A stretch of 64,000 bases of DNA from Schistocerca nitens (GCF_023898315.1 NC_064619.1:486865376-486929375), one strand, 5' to 3'; numbered from the stretch's first letter, positions 22,851-34,115 are shown. Numbers and translations are program-made. The notes: generated from the letters alone by a model not told the origin.

Positions 22851-23062
22851 TAGCTGAGTGGTCAGCGCGTCGAAAGTCATACCGAAAGACTCGAATTCGA
22901 TTCCCGTCTGTGTCGGGAGATTTTCTCTGCTCAGGGACTGGGTGCTGCGTTGCCCTTATCATCGTTATTTCATCCCCATGGACACGCAAATCGCTGAAGT
23001 GGCGTCAACTCAAAAGACTTGCACCAGGCGAACGGTCTACACGACGGGAGGCCTTAGTCACA
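22851..23062 (+). mobile_element. Second tRNA-SINE family
   Basis: The head has box A-like GGTAGCTGAGTGGTCAG and box B-like CGAATTCGATTCCCG. The body differs from the commoner SINE: GGACTGGGTG, CATCCCC, AAGTGGCGTCAACTC, CTTGCACCAGGCG, GACGGGAGGCC. I recall this body as a common orthopteran interspersed repeat. The boundaries are approximate and I find no clear target-site copies. Confidence 0.75.
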
Positions 23063-23239
23063 CGGCATCTCAATTTTATCGGTAAACCGGAATCCCAGTA
23101 AAGCAATAACGATTAGCAACGTGGATATACATACCACTGAAATAAAATATTATATAAGTCAATTGTACATTTCAGCTACCGAATTATTTTTCAGCAGCAG
23201 CTAGGAAAGACATGTTTTATCTTTAAACGATTCGGTGAA

Positions 23240-23429
23240 GCCGGCCAGAGTGGTCGAGTGGTTCTAGGCGCTACAGGCTGGAACCGCGCGGCCGCTACGG
23301 TCGCAGGTTCGAATCCTGCCTCAGGGCATGGATGTGTGTGATGTCCTTAGGTTAGTTATGTTTAATTAGTTCTAAGTTCTAGGCGACTGATGACCTAAGA
23401 AGTTAAGTCGCATAGTGCTCAGAGCCATG
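23240..23429 (+). mobile_element. tRNA-SINE (Leu/Ser-type head), 3'-shortened
   Basis: It has box B GGTTCGAATCC and the body GATGTCCTTAGGTTAGTTA. The element stops at GAGCCATG, lacking the usual TTTGAACCATT tail. No clear target-site duplication. Confidence 0.88.
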
Positions 23430-23699
23430 TTTACTTTTCAGCTTCTCGTAGAATAACATCGAAGCATAACGACGTCGAATGCTGATGCCCTCGATCCCGC
23501 TTGTAGTCATGTGTTGATATGTTTTTGTCAAGCGTAAAAATTGATTCCTTCAGCGCATGTGACTTCCACCTGACTTCGTCGTCCGTTTGTGTGATTCCAC
23601 TAACGTGTTTCCCAGTGTAGCGATTTCCTATATTGAAACCTGGTTGTCAAGGGAAGGCAGGATTCGGTTATGATTGTGGACGTCGCCGTAATCAGTTAC

Positions 23700-24788
23700 T
23701 ATTGGTTGCCTTTAACAGTTACACACATTTATTTTTAAAGAAGTAATTCCAGACTCAACAACAAATTAAAAAATACCACGCTTTATTAATGAAGGAATAA
23801 ACGACTGTGTAAATAATAGTGTTTTCAATGCGTTACAATTTAGCAAATCATCATCAAGTACAGATACTGATAACGTTTAAAAAGAAAAAAACAAGCCACT
23901 GTGATCACGACTGAAGGCCTTACACGCCAAGAATGACAGTACATTAAGAATGTTTAAGAACTCACTGCAATTACAACTTAAAGGTATTGAAATATTAAAA
24001 GTAAGTGCCCACAAACACAGTAGAAGGCATCAGACGCCAGGAGTGGCAGAAAATAAGGTTTTGTGGCTTTCTGCTAAAATCGAAATATCGAATTATTTTT
24101 TCAAAGCAAATGACCACAATCATGGCTGAAGGCCTTACACGCCAGGAACGGCAATTATATAAAAAATTGAGAACCCTTCTGTAAAACAGCAACTACAAGC
24201 AAAGGTTAATTAAAAGAAGCAAGCAACTGACCACCAAACAGGTGAAATAAGATGATGGTAATTTTGTAACACAACCCTTACACTGCTAGATTTATTCCAG
24301 AACTCGGATGGAACTATTAACTAGACATACATAACGTTTTAATGTAGGCATTACAAGGTATGTTAAATAAATAATACAATAATAAAACACCAGTCATAGA
24401 CGATGCTCGAGGAATCGACCTCTGAGAAGGTCCGGCAACAAACACTTTCGCGTGCGATGAGATAGGCAGCCAAGAGTTGCATTCACTTCACGAGATGGTA
24501 ACTCAGACTAGTGGCAGTCTAACGAATGACTGATAATAATCTTGCTGAATGTACCTGACGCCCAATAAACCAAATGCAAGAATTGAACAACACGCCAAAG
24601 CCGGAACCGGCGGAGTGCACTACGCCCCCAGAATACTGTTCTCAGAGCGCCCAGAACGAGAAAGGAAACAGTGCCACCAGAGTAGAAACACAAACGGCCT
24701 ACAATCAAGAAGTCTGTCAAAACTACATACCTTACGGACAGCAGCGGCGAGGCAAGGAAACTTACACTGTTGTTACATACACTAACCC
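23700..24788. mobile_element. Unclassified interspersed element with internal tandem repeats
   Basis: The stretch looks familiar to me as a dispersed orthopteran repeat, but I cannot name its class. It contains three ~107-bp tandem units (23900-24170) and then a unique stretch with a 76-codon plus-strand frame (24574-24804). That frame runs into the next element and is not a credible gene. I cannot locate terminal repeats. Confidence 0.45.
23900..24170. repeat. ~107-bp tandem repeat, about 2.5 units
   Basis: The motif GAAGGCCTTACACGCCAAGA occurs near 23912, GAAGGCATCAGACGCCAGGA near 24023 and GAAGGCCTTACACGCCAGGA near 24127. The sequence between them is similar but diverged. Confidence 0.8.
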
Positions 24789-25041
24789 CCAGTGGTCCAA
24801 CTAAAACATTCATATTTAATTACGTACTACACGAATATGTAATAAAAAATGAGGGTTCCTATTTAAAAAAAAACGCAGTTGATATCCGTTTGGCCTATTG
24901 CAGCGCCATTTAGCGGGCCAACCAGAGCGCCATCTGGTTTCCCCCTTCAAGCTAGACAAGGTTCGTTCTTTGTAGTTTTTTTCGTTTGACGCTTTTTTCA
25001 TAATATATTTGACCCGGTCACGATCAATTGACCACCGTGTA
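24789..25041 (-). mobile_element. Terminal fragment of a mariner/Tc1-type element
   Basis: One end of an element, TACACGGTGGTCAATTGATC when read on the minus strand from about 25041, followed by its subterminal region. No transposase remains. The assignment rests on my memory of a widespread orthopteran family whose copies start with a similar GGTGGTCCATTGATC end. Confidence 0.5.
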
Positions 25042-25928
25042 TATTTTAATTGAAGTTTTCCTGAAAAGAATCATTTTAAAAGGCGAACTTCCAACTAAGC
25101 TAGGGTGGGTTTGAGAACAGAGGCCCAACATGCTGCTTTGAAAGGTACTCATGCGTTCTGGAACTTTTCCTTGAATTCCCAGGCGGAAGGATAGTAGCCG
25201 GAAGGTAAGATGCTGCGTAGATTCTCTGTAAGGTCACCAATGTGAAGTCGAGGCAGGTGTGGAGGCAGTGGAGCGAGGAAGTCTGCTTGTTACCGAGTCC
25301 TGCCTGCTGTTTCGACGTCCTAGGCCACCAACCTCAGGTTAAGCGACATCAGATCACAGCTGGAGCTTTTCGCAGCAGCTGGCGTCATACTAAATTACCC
25401 ACGCAGCTGATGCAAATCGTAACTATAGGTACCTGTCGTTAGATAAGAATAGAAATTCTACATTTCAACAACATTGGTTTGTAGCATTATGTTACAGTGT
25501 GTTAAGCAGAAAATCTCTTGCTCACTCTCCATTGCCACCACACGCCTACCGTCATATCACTCAGTTATCCTTTCAAAGCAGACGTTCTACAATACAGTAC
25601 CGTGCAGTGGAGAGCTTCACTCTAATCACTTATGTACATTTCACTTTGGAAAGCAACAAATAATTTCTAACATTATCAGTGTTAGACGATCTGTTTCAGT
25701 AACTGACTGATTAGCAGTGTACACACTCTTTTCAGCCTAGTCGTTCTCCTCAGAGCGAGGGAATAAAATTACGCTAAACAAAAGTTCCCTATTTTAGACA
25801 AAATAACACAATGGGATTATGTGTTGGATAATACTCGGAGAAGTATAAATAAAAATTTTATTCCGTATCTTCTTTTTCCTAAAAATATTAAATCTGTCGT
25901 ACAAGATGTACTGTTTTTCTTTTTAATC
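25042..25928. other. No gene recognised
   Basis: Mixed-composition spacer. Short frames near 25242 and 25474 have no family signal. Confidence 0.45.
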
Positions 25929-26054
25929 TTATGGGACTTAACTGCTGAGGTCATCAGTCCCTAAGCTTACACACTACTTAAGCTAAATTATCCTAAGGAC
26001 AAACACACACATCCATGCCCGAGGGGGGACTCGAACCTCCGCCGAGACCAGGGT
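25929..26054 (-). mobile_element. Partial, diverged tRNA-SINE
   Basis: The minus strand shows box B-like GGAGGTTCGAGTCCC, then CTCGGGCATGGATG and a diverged body (GTCCTTAGGATAATTTAGC, GGGACTGATGACCTCAGCAG). Box A lies outside or is lost. It is a more diverged relative of the main SINE family. Confidence 0.75.
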
Positions 26055-26089
26055 CTTCAGTCTGAAGATTAATTTGATGCTGCTCTTCC

Positions 26090-26600
26090 CACTACTCTCA
26101 CATAGCTGCAAAACTACTGTAAACCATATCCAGAAAAACCTGTTGTTGTCTCAGGAAGGGTCCTATCAACCAATCCCAGATATATCCTGGTATAAAACAT
26201 GTGGAAACAAAATACATTATCTGCCGCCTAAAGGGACAATATTTTTTTTGTCCATTACTTTTATCCTGCTTATTACACCATCATTGAAACAGACGACAGC
26301 ATCCATCGCACCCATTTTGAGTACTGTCCATACAACAAACACTGTTTTTGGTACTCGTTGCCACACGCAGATGTTGAAACTCTCATTAGGGTGTTGCGTA
26401 AGGCCATGTAGACATTTGCTGAGTAATATTTTATCTGAAAGGTCCCTACATATTGGCTTTATTGTTTCCATGACTTTGGCAGGCAAGAAACGTATATGCT
26501 GCTATTCCTTGCCTGTCGCATGCGTGTGGCTGGTGTGCAGACATTTGCTCAAAGAGCGTTTAAGACCAAATCAACAACTGAAAAGTAGATAAAAAATACA
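26090..26600 (-). mobile_element. Mutator-like (MULE-type) transposase fragment
   Basis: A minus-strand frame (26217-26486) reads MPAKVMETIKPICRDLS, CLHGLTQHPNESFN, VPKTVFVVWTVLKMG and VVCFNDG. The pattern CLxGxTQNxNESFN..W...PK..F.....L..G...AV..FNDG is one I associate with the C-terminal part of insect Mutator-like transposases. The reading frame is lost beyond both ends, so this is a decayed fragment. The family assignment is from memory and needs a profile search. Confidence 0.5.
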
Positions 26601-26889
26601 TTTTTTGAAACGGGATAGAATTGTCTTTTAGATTGTGACAATAATTGTTTTCGAAAATTTCAGACATTTCAAGTCCAGGTCCAATTAACAATTCGAGATA
26701 TCAAGTACACTTTTTAAGAAATTAAAGAAAATACGAGGCAACAAGAAGGAATTATACCAATGGCGCAGAAATCAGTAGATGTAATGTTCATGTAAAGACA
26801 AATGAAGTAGTCCCATTTCAAAAACTGAATGGTTTATTCACGAGAAAGAGCTACACAAATTGAGCAAGTCTGTAAGAAAATTATCTATG

Positions 26890-27031
26890 TCTGGCGCTTA
26901 TGCAAGTAACTGTTCGGCTGGCATTGATTGATAGACTTGTTGCCTGTCGTCCAGAGGGATATAGTGCCAAATTCGGTCCAATTGGTGCTTTAGATCAGCA
27001 AAATTCAGAGTTGGTTGTAGGGCCCTGCCCA
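26890..27031 (-). pseudogene. Possible Tc1-type transposase C-terminal fragment
   Basis: The minus strand reads LGRALQPT-like sequence, ADLKHQLDRIWHYIPLDD and QVYQSMPAEQLLA before a stop. This resembles the C-terminal 'L...W..IP......S MP' pattern of Tc1-type DDE transposases. The RTE LINE is inserted immediately upstream, at 27032. It is too short to be sure. Confidence 0.35.
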
Positions 27032-30000
27032 TGTTGTTGTTGTTGTTGTTGTGGTCTTCAGTCCTGAGACGGTTTGAAGCAGCTCTCCATGCTACTCTAT
27101 CCTGTGCAGGCTTCTTAGTCTCCCAGTACCTACTGCAGCCTACATCCTTCTGAATCTGCTTAGTGTATTCATCTCTTGGTCTCCCTATACGATTTTTACC
27201 CTCCACGCAGCCCTCCAGTACTAAATTGGTGATCCTTTCATGCCTCAGAACATGTCCTACCAACCAATCCCTTCTTCTAGTCAAGTTGTGCCACAAACTC
27301 CTCTTCTCCCCAATTCGATTCAATACCTCCTCATTAGTTATGTGATCTACCCATCTAATATTCAGCATTTTTCTGTAGCACCACATTTCGAAATCTTCTA
27401 TTCTCTTCTTGTCTAAACTATTTATCGTCCGTGTTTCACTTCCATACATGGCTACACTCCATACAAATACTTTTAGAAACGACTTCCTGACACTTAAATC
27501 TATACTCGATGTTAACAAATTTCTCTCATTCATAAACGCTTTCTTTGCCATTGCCAGTCTACATTTTATATCCTCTCTACTTCGACCATCATCAGTTATT
27601 TTGCTCCCCAAATAGCAAAACTCCTTTACTACTTTAAGTGTCTCATTTCCTAATCTAATTCCCTCAGCATCACCCTACTTAATTCGACTAAATTCCATTA
27701 TCCTCGTTTTGCTTTTGTTGATGTTCATCTTATATCCTCCTTTCAAGACACTATCCATTCCGTTCAACTGCTCTTCCAAGTCCTTTGCTGCCTCTGACAG
27801 AATTACAATGTCATCGGCGAACCTCGAAGTATTTATTTCTTTTCCATGGATTTTAATTCCTACTCCGAATTTTTCTTTTGTTTCCTTTACTGCTTGCTCA
27901 ATGTACAGATTGAATAACATCGGGGAGAGGCTACAACCCTGTCTCACTCAATTCCCAATCACTGCTTTCCTTTCATGTCCCTCGACTCTTGAAACTGCCA
28001 TCTGGTTTCTGTACAAATTGTAAATAGCCTTCCGCTCCCTGTATTTTACCGCTGCCACCTTCAGAATTTGAAAGAGAGTATTCCAATCGACTTGTCAAAA
28101 GCTTTCTCTAAATCTACAAATGCTAGAAACCTCGGTTTGCCTTTCCAACATTTCTACGGAATCCAAACTGATCTTCCCCGAGGTCGGCTTCTAGAAGTTT
28201 TTCCATTCGTCTGTAAAGAATTCGCGTTAGTGTTTTGCAGCTGTGACTTATTAAACTGATAGTTCGCTAATTTTCACATCTGTCAACACCTGATTTCTTT
28301 GGGATTCGAATTATTATATTCTTCTTGAAGTCTGAGGGAATTTCGCCTGTGTCATACATCTTGCTCACCAGATCGTAGAGTTTTGTCAGGACTGGCTCTC
28401 CCAAGGCTGTCAGTAGTTCTAATGGAATTTTGTCTACTCCCAGGGCCTTGTTTCGACTCAGGTCTTTCAGTGCTCTGTCAAACTCTTCACGCAGTATCAT
28501 ATCTCCCACTTCATCTTCATCTACATCCTCTTCCATTTCCATAATATTGTCCTCAAGCACATCGCCCTTGTATAGACCGTCTATATACTCCTTCCACCAT
28601 TCTACTTTCCCTTCTTTGCATAGAACTCTGTTTCCATCTGACCTCTTGATATTCATACAAGTGGTTCTATTTTCTCCAAAGGTCTCTTTAATTTTCCTGT
28701 AGGCAGTATCTATTTTACCCCTAGGGAGATAAGCCTCTACATCTTTATATTTGTCCTCTAGCCATCCCTGCTTAGCCATTTTGCACTTCCTGTCGATCTC
28801 GTATTTGAGACGTTTCTATTCCTTTTAGCCTGCTTCATTTACTGCATTTTTGTATTTTCTGCTTTCATCAATAAATTCAGTATCTCTTCTGTTACCCAAT
28901 GATTTTTACTAGCCCTCGTCTTTTTACCTACTTGATCCTCTGCTTTCTTCACTATTTCATCCCTCAAAGCTACACATTCTTCTTCTACTGTATTTCTTTC
29001 CACCATTCCTGTCAGTTGTTCCCTTATGCCCTCCCTGAAACTCTGTACAACCTCTGGTTCTTTCAGTTTATCCAGATCCCATTTCCTTAAATTCCCACTT
29101 TTTTGCAGATTCTTCAGTTTTAATCTACAGTTCATAACTAATAGATTGTGATCAGAGTCTACATCTGCCCCTGGAAATGTCTTACAATTTAAAACCTGGT
29201 TCCTAAATCTCTGTCTTACCATTAAATAATCTATCTGAAACCTTCTAGTTTCTCCAGGGTTCTTCCATGTATACAACCTTCTTTCATTATTCTTGAACCA
29301 AGTGTTAGCTATGATTAAGTTATGCTCTGTGCAAAATTCTACCAGGCGGCTTCCTCTTTCATTTCTTAGCCCCAATCCATATTCACCTACTACGTTTCCT
29401 TCTCTTCCTTTTCCTACTGTCGAATTCCAGCCACCCATGATTATTAAATTTTCGTCCTCCTTCCCTATCTGAATAATTTCTTTTATCTCATTATACATTT
29501 CATCAACTTCTTCATCATCTGCAGAGCTAGTTGGCATATAAACTTGTGCTACTGTAGTAGGCGTGGGCTTCGTGTCTATCTTGGCTACAATAATACGTTC
29601 ACTCTGCTCTTTGTTGTAGCTTACAAGCACTCCTATTTTCCTAATCATTATTAAAGCTACTCCTGTATGACCCCTATTTGATTTTGTATTTATAATTCTG
29701 TATTCACCTGACCAAAAGTCTTGTTCCTCCTGCCACCGAACGTCACTACTTCCCACTATATCTAACTTTAACCTATCCATTTCCCCTTTTAAATTTTCCA
29801 ACCTACCTGCTCGATTAAGGGATCTGACATTCCACGCTCCGTTCCATAGAACGCCAGTTTTCTTTCTCCTGATAACGACGTCCTCTTGAGTAGTCCCCGC
29901 CCGGAGATCCGAATGGGGGACTATTTTACCTCCGGAACATTTTACCCAAGAGGACGCTATCATCATTTAATCATGCAGTAAAGCTGCATGCCCCCGGGTA

Positions 30001-30274
30001 AATTACGGCTGTAGATTCCCCTTGCTTTCAGCCGTTCGCAGTACCACAACAGCAAGGCCGTTTTGGTTATTGTTACAAGGCTAGATCTGTCAATCATCTA
30101 GACTGTTGCCCCTGCAACTACTGAAAGGGCTGCTGCCCCTCTTCAGGAACCACAGGTTTGTCTGGCCTCTCAACCGATACCCCTCCGTTGTGGTTGCACC
30201 TACGGTACGGCTATCTGTATCGTTGAGGCACGCAAGCCTCCCCACCAACGGCAAGGTCCATGGTTCATGGGGAG
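27032..30274 (-). mobile_element. RTE-clade LINE, near full length, inactive
   Basis: Minus strand. The 5' end lies near 30274 (CCCCATGAACCATGG start, followed by the conserved leader), and the 3' end is a (GTT)n tract at 27033-27050. Endonuclease, reverse transcriptase and C-terminal region occur in order. A full 5' leader is unusual, since most genomic LINE copies are 5'-truncated. Target-site duplications are not clear. Confidence 0.9.
27040..29966 (-). pseudogene. RTE endonuclease-reverse transcriptase, broken
   Basis: Endonuclease: 28839-29966, with WNVRSLNRAGRLENL, ..GSSDVRWQE, MGGWNSTVG, DYLMVRQRFRN and DSDHNLL. The catalytic Glu of the usual SEVRW is Asp here, and the Asp of the usual GDWN/GDFN is Gly, so the nuclease is probably dead. 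RT N-part: 28267-28779 (NKALGVDKIP, DFKKNIIIRIPKK). RT core: 27675-27947 (MRQGCSLSPMLFN, SRFADDIVILSE; the Asp pair is intact). C-terminal part: about 27040-27611 (SETRTINSLDKKRIEDFE, WVDHITNEEVLNRIG, GRPRDEYTKQI). Frame breaks near 27650, 27950-28260 and 28800 separate the pieces. Confidence 0.92.
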
Positions 30275-30568
30275 GTTACTTCACATACTAGCAACTAATA
30301 TCATTAACACGACAAATATTGTTGCGCTAACTTCAGTTAAGCGCAACTTTCTGGTCTCTGCCGATGAAATTCCTCTGTTTACAGTAAAGCAATAAAATAT
30401 TTGGACTTGTGGTTTCGCTGCAGGAGGCCAAGGTAGTATAACCAGTAAAGCGTAGGTATGCCAACAATGCTGCCTGAGGACTGTGCAAGGGCAATTAATT
30501 ACAGCGGAGACCAAAGTGGCTGGATAGGAGGGGAAGGGAAAGGGGAGAGGAGCAGATGGAACAGTTAC
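30275..30568. other. Short spacer
   Basis: Between the RTE 5' end and the exon-like block. I see nothing else in it. Confidence 0.4.
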
Positions 30569-30734
30569 CTGCAGCCGGCTGCAAGCAGATTCTGCCGCGC
30601 CTTCTGGAATTCTGCCTTGATGTGCGTTTCTCCATCTGTCAAGTTCCGGATAGTGAGCGTCTCACTTCCTTCACACTCTGGGAACACACCAGCAGAAATT
30701 CGTAACCCTGATTTTGAAGCAGGCACCATAACCA
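30569..30734 (-). CDS. Candidate host exon of unknown family
   Basis: The minus strand is open between a plausible acceptor (GCTGGTTTTGCAG, exon from 30734) and a good donor (TGCAG|GTAACT after 30569). It is 166 bp, entering in phase 1 and leaving in phase 2. It encodes VVMVPASKSGLRISAG, FPECEGSETLTIRNL, DGETHIKAEFQKARQN and LLAAGC. The frame also runs up to an ATG at 30759, so this could be a first exon. The composition looks protein-like (balanced charge, ordered hydrophobics). The phase-2 end could join exon A at 13068, but the distance is 17.5 kb with many elements between. No family recognised. Confidence 0.35.
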
Positions 30735-30949
30735 CTGCAAAACCAGCATAACAGTGCATGCATTCAAACTGCTGTCAAGAATAATATACATAAGAATGGA
30801 AAAAGTTGAGGATCTGTTTTATGAGGATCACTTTGAGTTTAGGCACGAGAGAGGCAGTTCTGACGTTGCGCTTCATGATAGAAGCAAGACATGAGAAAAA
30901 TCAAAACACATTCATAGGATTTGTCGAACTAGAAATAGTGATTGACACT

Positions 30950-31705
30950 TTAAAATGATACAAGACGTTCGAAATTCTGAACAAAGTAAGAGTAATGTAC
31001 GGGACGCGTAATACACAGTAAGTACAAGAAACATGAGTGAATGGTAAGAATGGAGGAGAAAGAACGAAATCCTTCAATTAAAAGTGGTGTAAGGGAGGTG
31101 ATGCTGCTTTCGCCCCTACTACTCACTGTCTACATCGTAGAACCCATGACGGAAATGGAAGAAAGTTTCCAAAGTGTGCTGAAAATTCGCAGTAAGAAAC
31201 TACCACTGATACGATCCGCTGATGCCATTGCTATCCTTGTTTGAAATGAATTACAGGATCTAATGAATGAAATGAACAGTATTATGAGTACAGAATAGGT
31301 ACTGAGAGTAAACCGAAGAGAAACGAAAATAATTAGAAGTAGCAGAGAATCAGAATAGCGAGAAAACATCACAACTTGGGATCAAGAAGTACACGAAGTT
31401 AAGGAACTCAGTTACCTTGGAAGCAAAACAACCGATCAACCCATGTTGGACGAGGCAAGGAGGACATATAAAGCAGATTAGCACAGGAAAAGAAGGCGTT
31501 CCTGGACAAAAGAAGTCAACTGATAACAAACATATGTCGTAATTTGAGGACGAAATAAATGAGGATGTATGTTTGTAGCACAGCATTGTACAGAAGTGAA
31601 TCATTTGCTGTGGAGTAACCGAATACGAAGAGAATCCTTGTGTTCGCGATGTGTGCGATACAAGAATGTTGGAAAGTAGGTGGACAGATAAGGAATGAGG
31701 AAATT
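30950..31705 (+). mobile_element. Old RTE-type LINE remnant, left part
   Basis: The plus strand reads SGVREVMLLSPLLLTVYI (31092 on), then LKIRSKKLPLIRSADAIAIL, NELQDLMNEMNSIMSTE, ELSYLGSKTTD, matching the RT core and following region of RTE-type LINEs. FADD has decayed to SADA and there are many stops. It is broken at about 31705 by the CR1-like LINE and resumes at about 33865. It is a different subfamily from the RTE at 27.0-30.3 kb. Confidence 0.8.
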
Positions 31706-33864
31706 CACATCTACATCTACATCTACGTGATTACTCTGGTATTCACGAAAAAGTGCTTGGCAGAGGGTTTAATGAACCACCTTCACGCTGTCTCTCTACC
31801 GTTCCACGCTCAAACGGCATGCGGGAAAAACGAGCACTTAAATTTTTCTGTGCGAGCTCTGATTTCTCTCGTTTGTCGTAATGATCATTTGTCCCTATGT
31901 AGGTGGGTGCCAATAGAATGTTTTCGCAATCATTGCAAAAACCTGGTGATTGAAATTTCATGAGGAGATCTCGTCGCAACGAAAAACGCCTTTGTTTTAA
32001 TGATTGCCACTCGATTTCACGTATCATGTCTGCGACACTATCTCCCCTATTTCGCGATAATACAAACCGAGCTGCCCTTCTTTGTACTTTTTCGCTGTCA
32101 TCCATCAGTCCCACCTGATGCGAATCCCACACCGCACAGCAATATTCCAGAATAGGGCGGACAAGCGTGGTGTAAGAAATCTCTTTAGTAGACCTGTTGC
32201 ACCTTGTAAGTGTTCTGCCAATGAATCGCAGTCCTTGGTTTCCTCTACTCACAATATTATCTATGTGATCGTTCCAATTTAGGTTATTTGTAATTGTAAT
32301 CCCTAAGTATTAGGCTGCATTTACAACCTTCAGATTTGTGTGACTTTGCGCGTAATCTAAATTTAGCTGATGTCTTTCAGTACTCATGTGAATAACTTCA
32401 CACTTTTCTTTATTCAGGGTCACTTTTCGCACCATACAGATATATTATCTATATCATTTTGCAAGTCGCCGGCTGAAGTGGCCGTGCGGTTAAAGGCGCT
32501 GCAGTCTGGAACCGCAAGACCGCTACGGTCGCAGGTTCGAATCCTGCCTCGGGCATGGATGTTTGTGATGTCCTTAGGTTAGTTAGGTTTAACTAGTTCT
32601 AAGTTCTAGGGGACTAATGACCTCAGCAGTTGAGTCCCATAGTGCTCCGAGCCATTTGAACCATTTGCAAGTCGTTTCGATCATCCGATGACTTTACAAG
32701 ACGGTAAATGGCAGCATCATCAGCGAACTGTCTAAGAGGACTACACAGATTGTCTCCTATGTCGTTAATACAGATCAGGAACAATAGAGGGCCAATAACA
32801 CTTCCTTGGTGAACGCCGGATATGCCGTCTGGAAATATTAAAGTATGGAATCAATTTGACACCCCTATCAATAGCACTTATTACTTCATGAGTATAAAGA
32901 GCTAGTTGTGTTTCACAACAACGATGTTCTCTGAATCCGTGCTATGTGTCAATAAATCGTTTTCTTCGAGGTACTTCATAATTTTCGAATACAGTATATG
33001 TTCCAATACCCTACCCCAAATTGACGATAGTGATGTATGCCTGTAATTCAGCAGATTCTCCTACTTCCCTTTTTGGGTATTGGTGTGACTTGAGGAATTT
33101 TCCAGTCTTTAGGTACGGATCTTTCTGTGAGCGAGTGGTTGTATATAATTGCTAAATCGGGAGCTATTTTATCAGAATACTCTGAGAGGAACCTGACTGG
33201 TATACAATCTGGACCGGAGGCCTTGCATTCATTAAGTGATTTAACTGCTCCTTTACTCCGAGGATATCTGCTCCTATGTTTCTCATCTTGGCAGTTGTTC
33301 TTGATTGGAATTCAGGAATATTTACTTCGTCTTCTTTGGTGAAGGAGTTTCGGAAAACCGTATTTATTAACTCTGCTTTAGTGGCACTGTTATCAGTGAG
33401 TTCACCGTTCTTATCGAAGGTATTGATTACGTCTTGCCACTGGTGTGCTTTATGTATGACCAGATTCTATTTGCGTTTTCTGCCAGATTTCGAAAAAGAA
33501 TTTCGTTGTGGAAATTATTAAAAGCATCTCGCATTGAAGTAAGCGCCATATTTCGAACTTCTGTAAATCTTTGCCAATCTTGGGTATTTTGCGTTTTTTT
33601 AAATTTGGCATGTTTTTTTCGTTGCTTCTGTAACAACGATCTGACCCATATTGTGTACCATGGGCGATCAGTACAATCACTTATTATTTTACGTGGTATA
33701 TATCTCTCAATTGCTGTTGATACTATCTCTTTGAAAACATTCCACAACTTTTCTATACTTACATGATCAGATGGAAAGGAGTGAAGACTGTCTCTTAAAA
33801 AGGTGTTAAGAGCATTTTATCAGCTTTTTTAAACAGATATACTTTGCGTTTCTTTCTCTCCGTA
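31706..33864 (-). mobile_element. CR1-like LINE, 5'-truncated, inserted in the RTE remnant
   Basis: The minus strand ends in (GATGTA)n (complement at 31709-31726). The C-terminal region (31743-32252: RCNRSTKEISYTTLVRPILE, VWDSHQVGL) and a linker region (33427-33747: MWNVFKEIVSTAIERYIP, PWYTIWVRSLLQKQRKK) are recognisable. The RT part between them is decayed (for example the GVHQG-like block near 32815). It is truncated in the linker and carries a SINE at 32468-32663. Confidence 0.88.
32468..32663 (+). mobile_element. tRNA-SINE inside the CR1-like LINE
   Basis: It has a Leu/Ser-type head with box B GGTTCGAATCC and the common body. Target-site copies TTTGCAAGTC lie at 32458-32467 and 32664-32673. 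Removing it rejoins the LINE sequence (ATCATTTTGCAAGTCGTTTC). Confidence 0.93.
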
Positions 33865-34115
33865 AAATAGAGGAAGAAAGGAACATAAGGAAAGCACTGA
33901 CAAAAAGAGGGGCGGAATGGTAGGACATGTTTCGAGACATAAGGAAACAAATTCCATGGTGCTAATACAACAAATAATTCAAGTAATTAAGAATATATGC
34001 CGAATATGCTTCTCTGAGATGAAGAGATTGGTACAAGAGAAGAAATCCCGTTGAGCCGCCTCAAACCAGTCAGAAGAATGATGGAAAATGGAAAAAGAAC
34101 ATAATTGGTACGAGT
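33865..34115 (+). mobile_element. Old RTE-type LINE remnant, right part
   Basis: It resumes after the CR1-like insertion with KRNIRKALTKRGAEW, DMFRDIRKQIPW and, near 34045, PVEPPQTSQKNDGKW. This is the usual C-terminal end of the RTE-type ORF, so 30950-31705 and this piece were once continuous. Confidence 0.75.

Noticed and set aside
24574..24804. 76-codon plus-strand frame with protein-like composition
   Set aside because: It lies in a dispersed repeat and its last codons come from the adjacent mariner-type fragment; no splice signals or homology.
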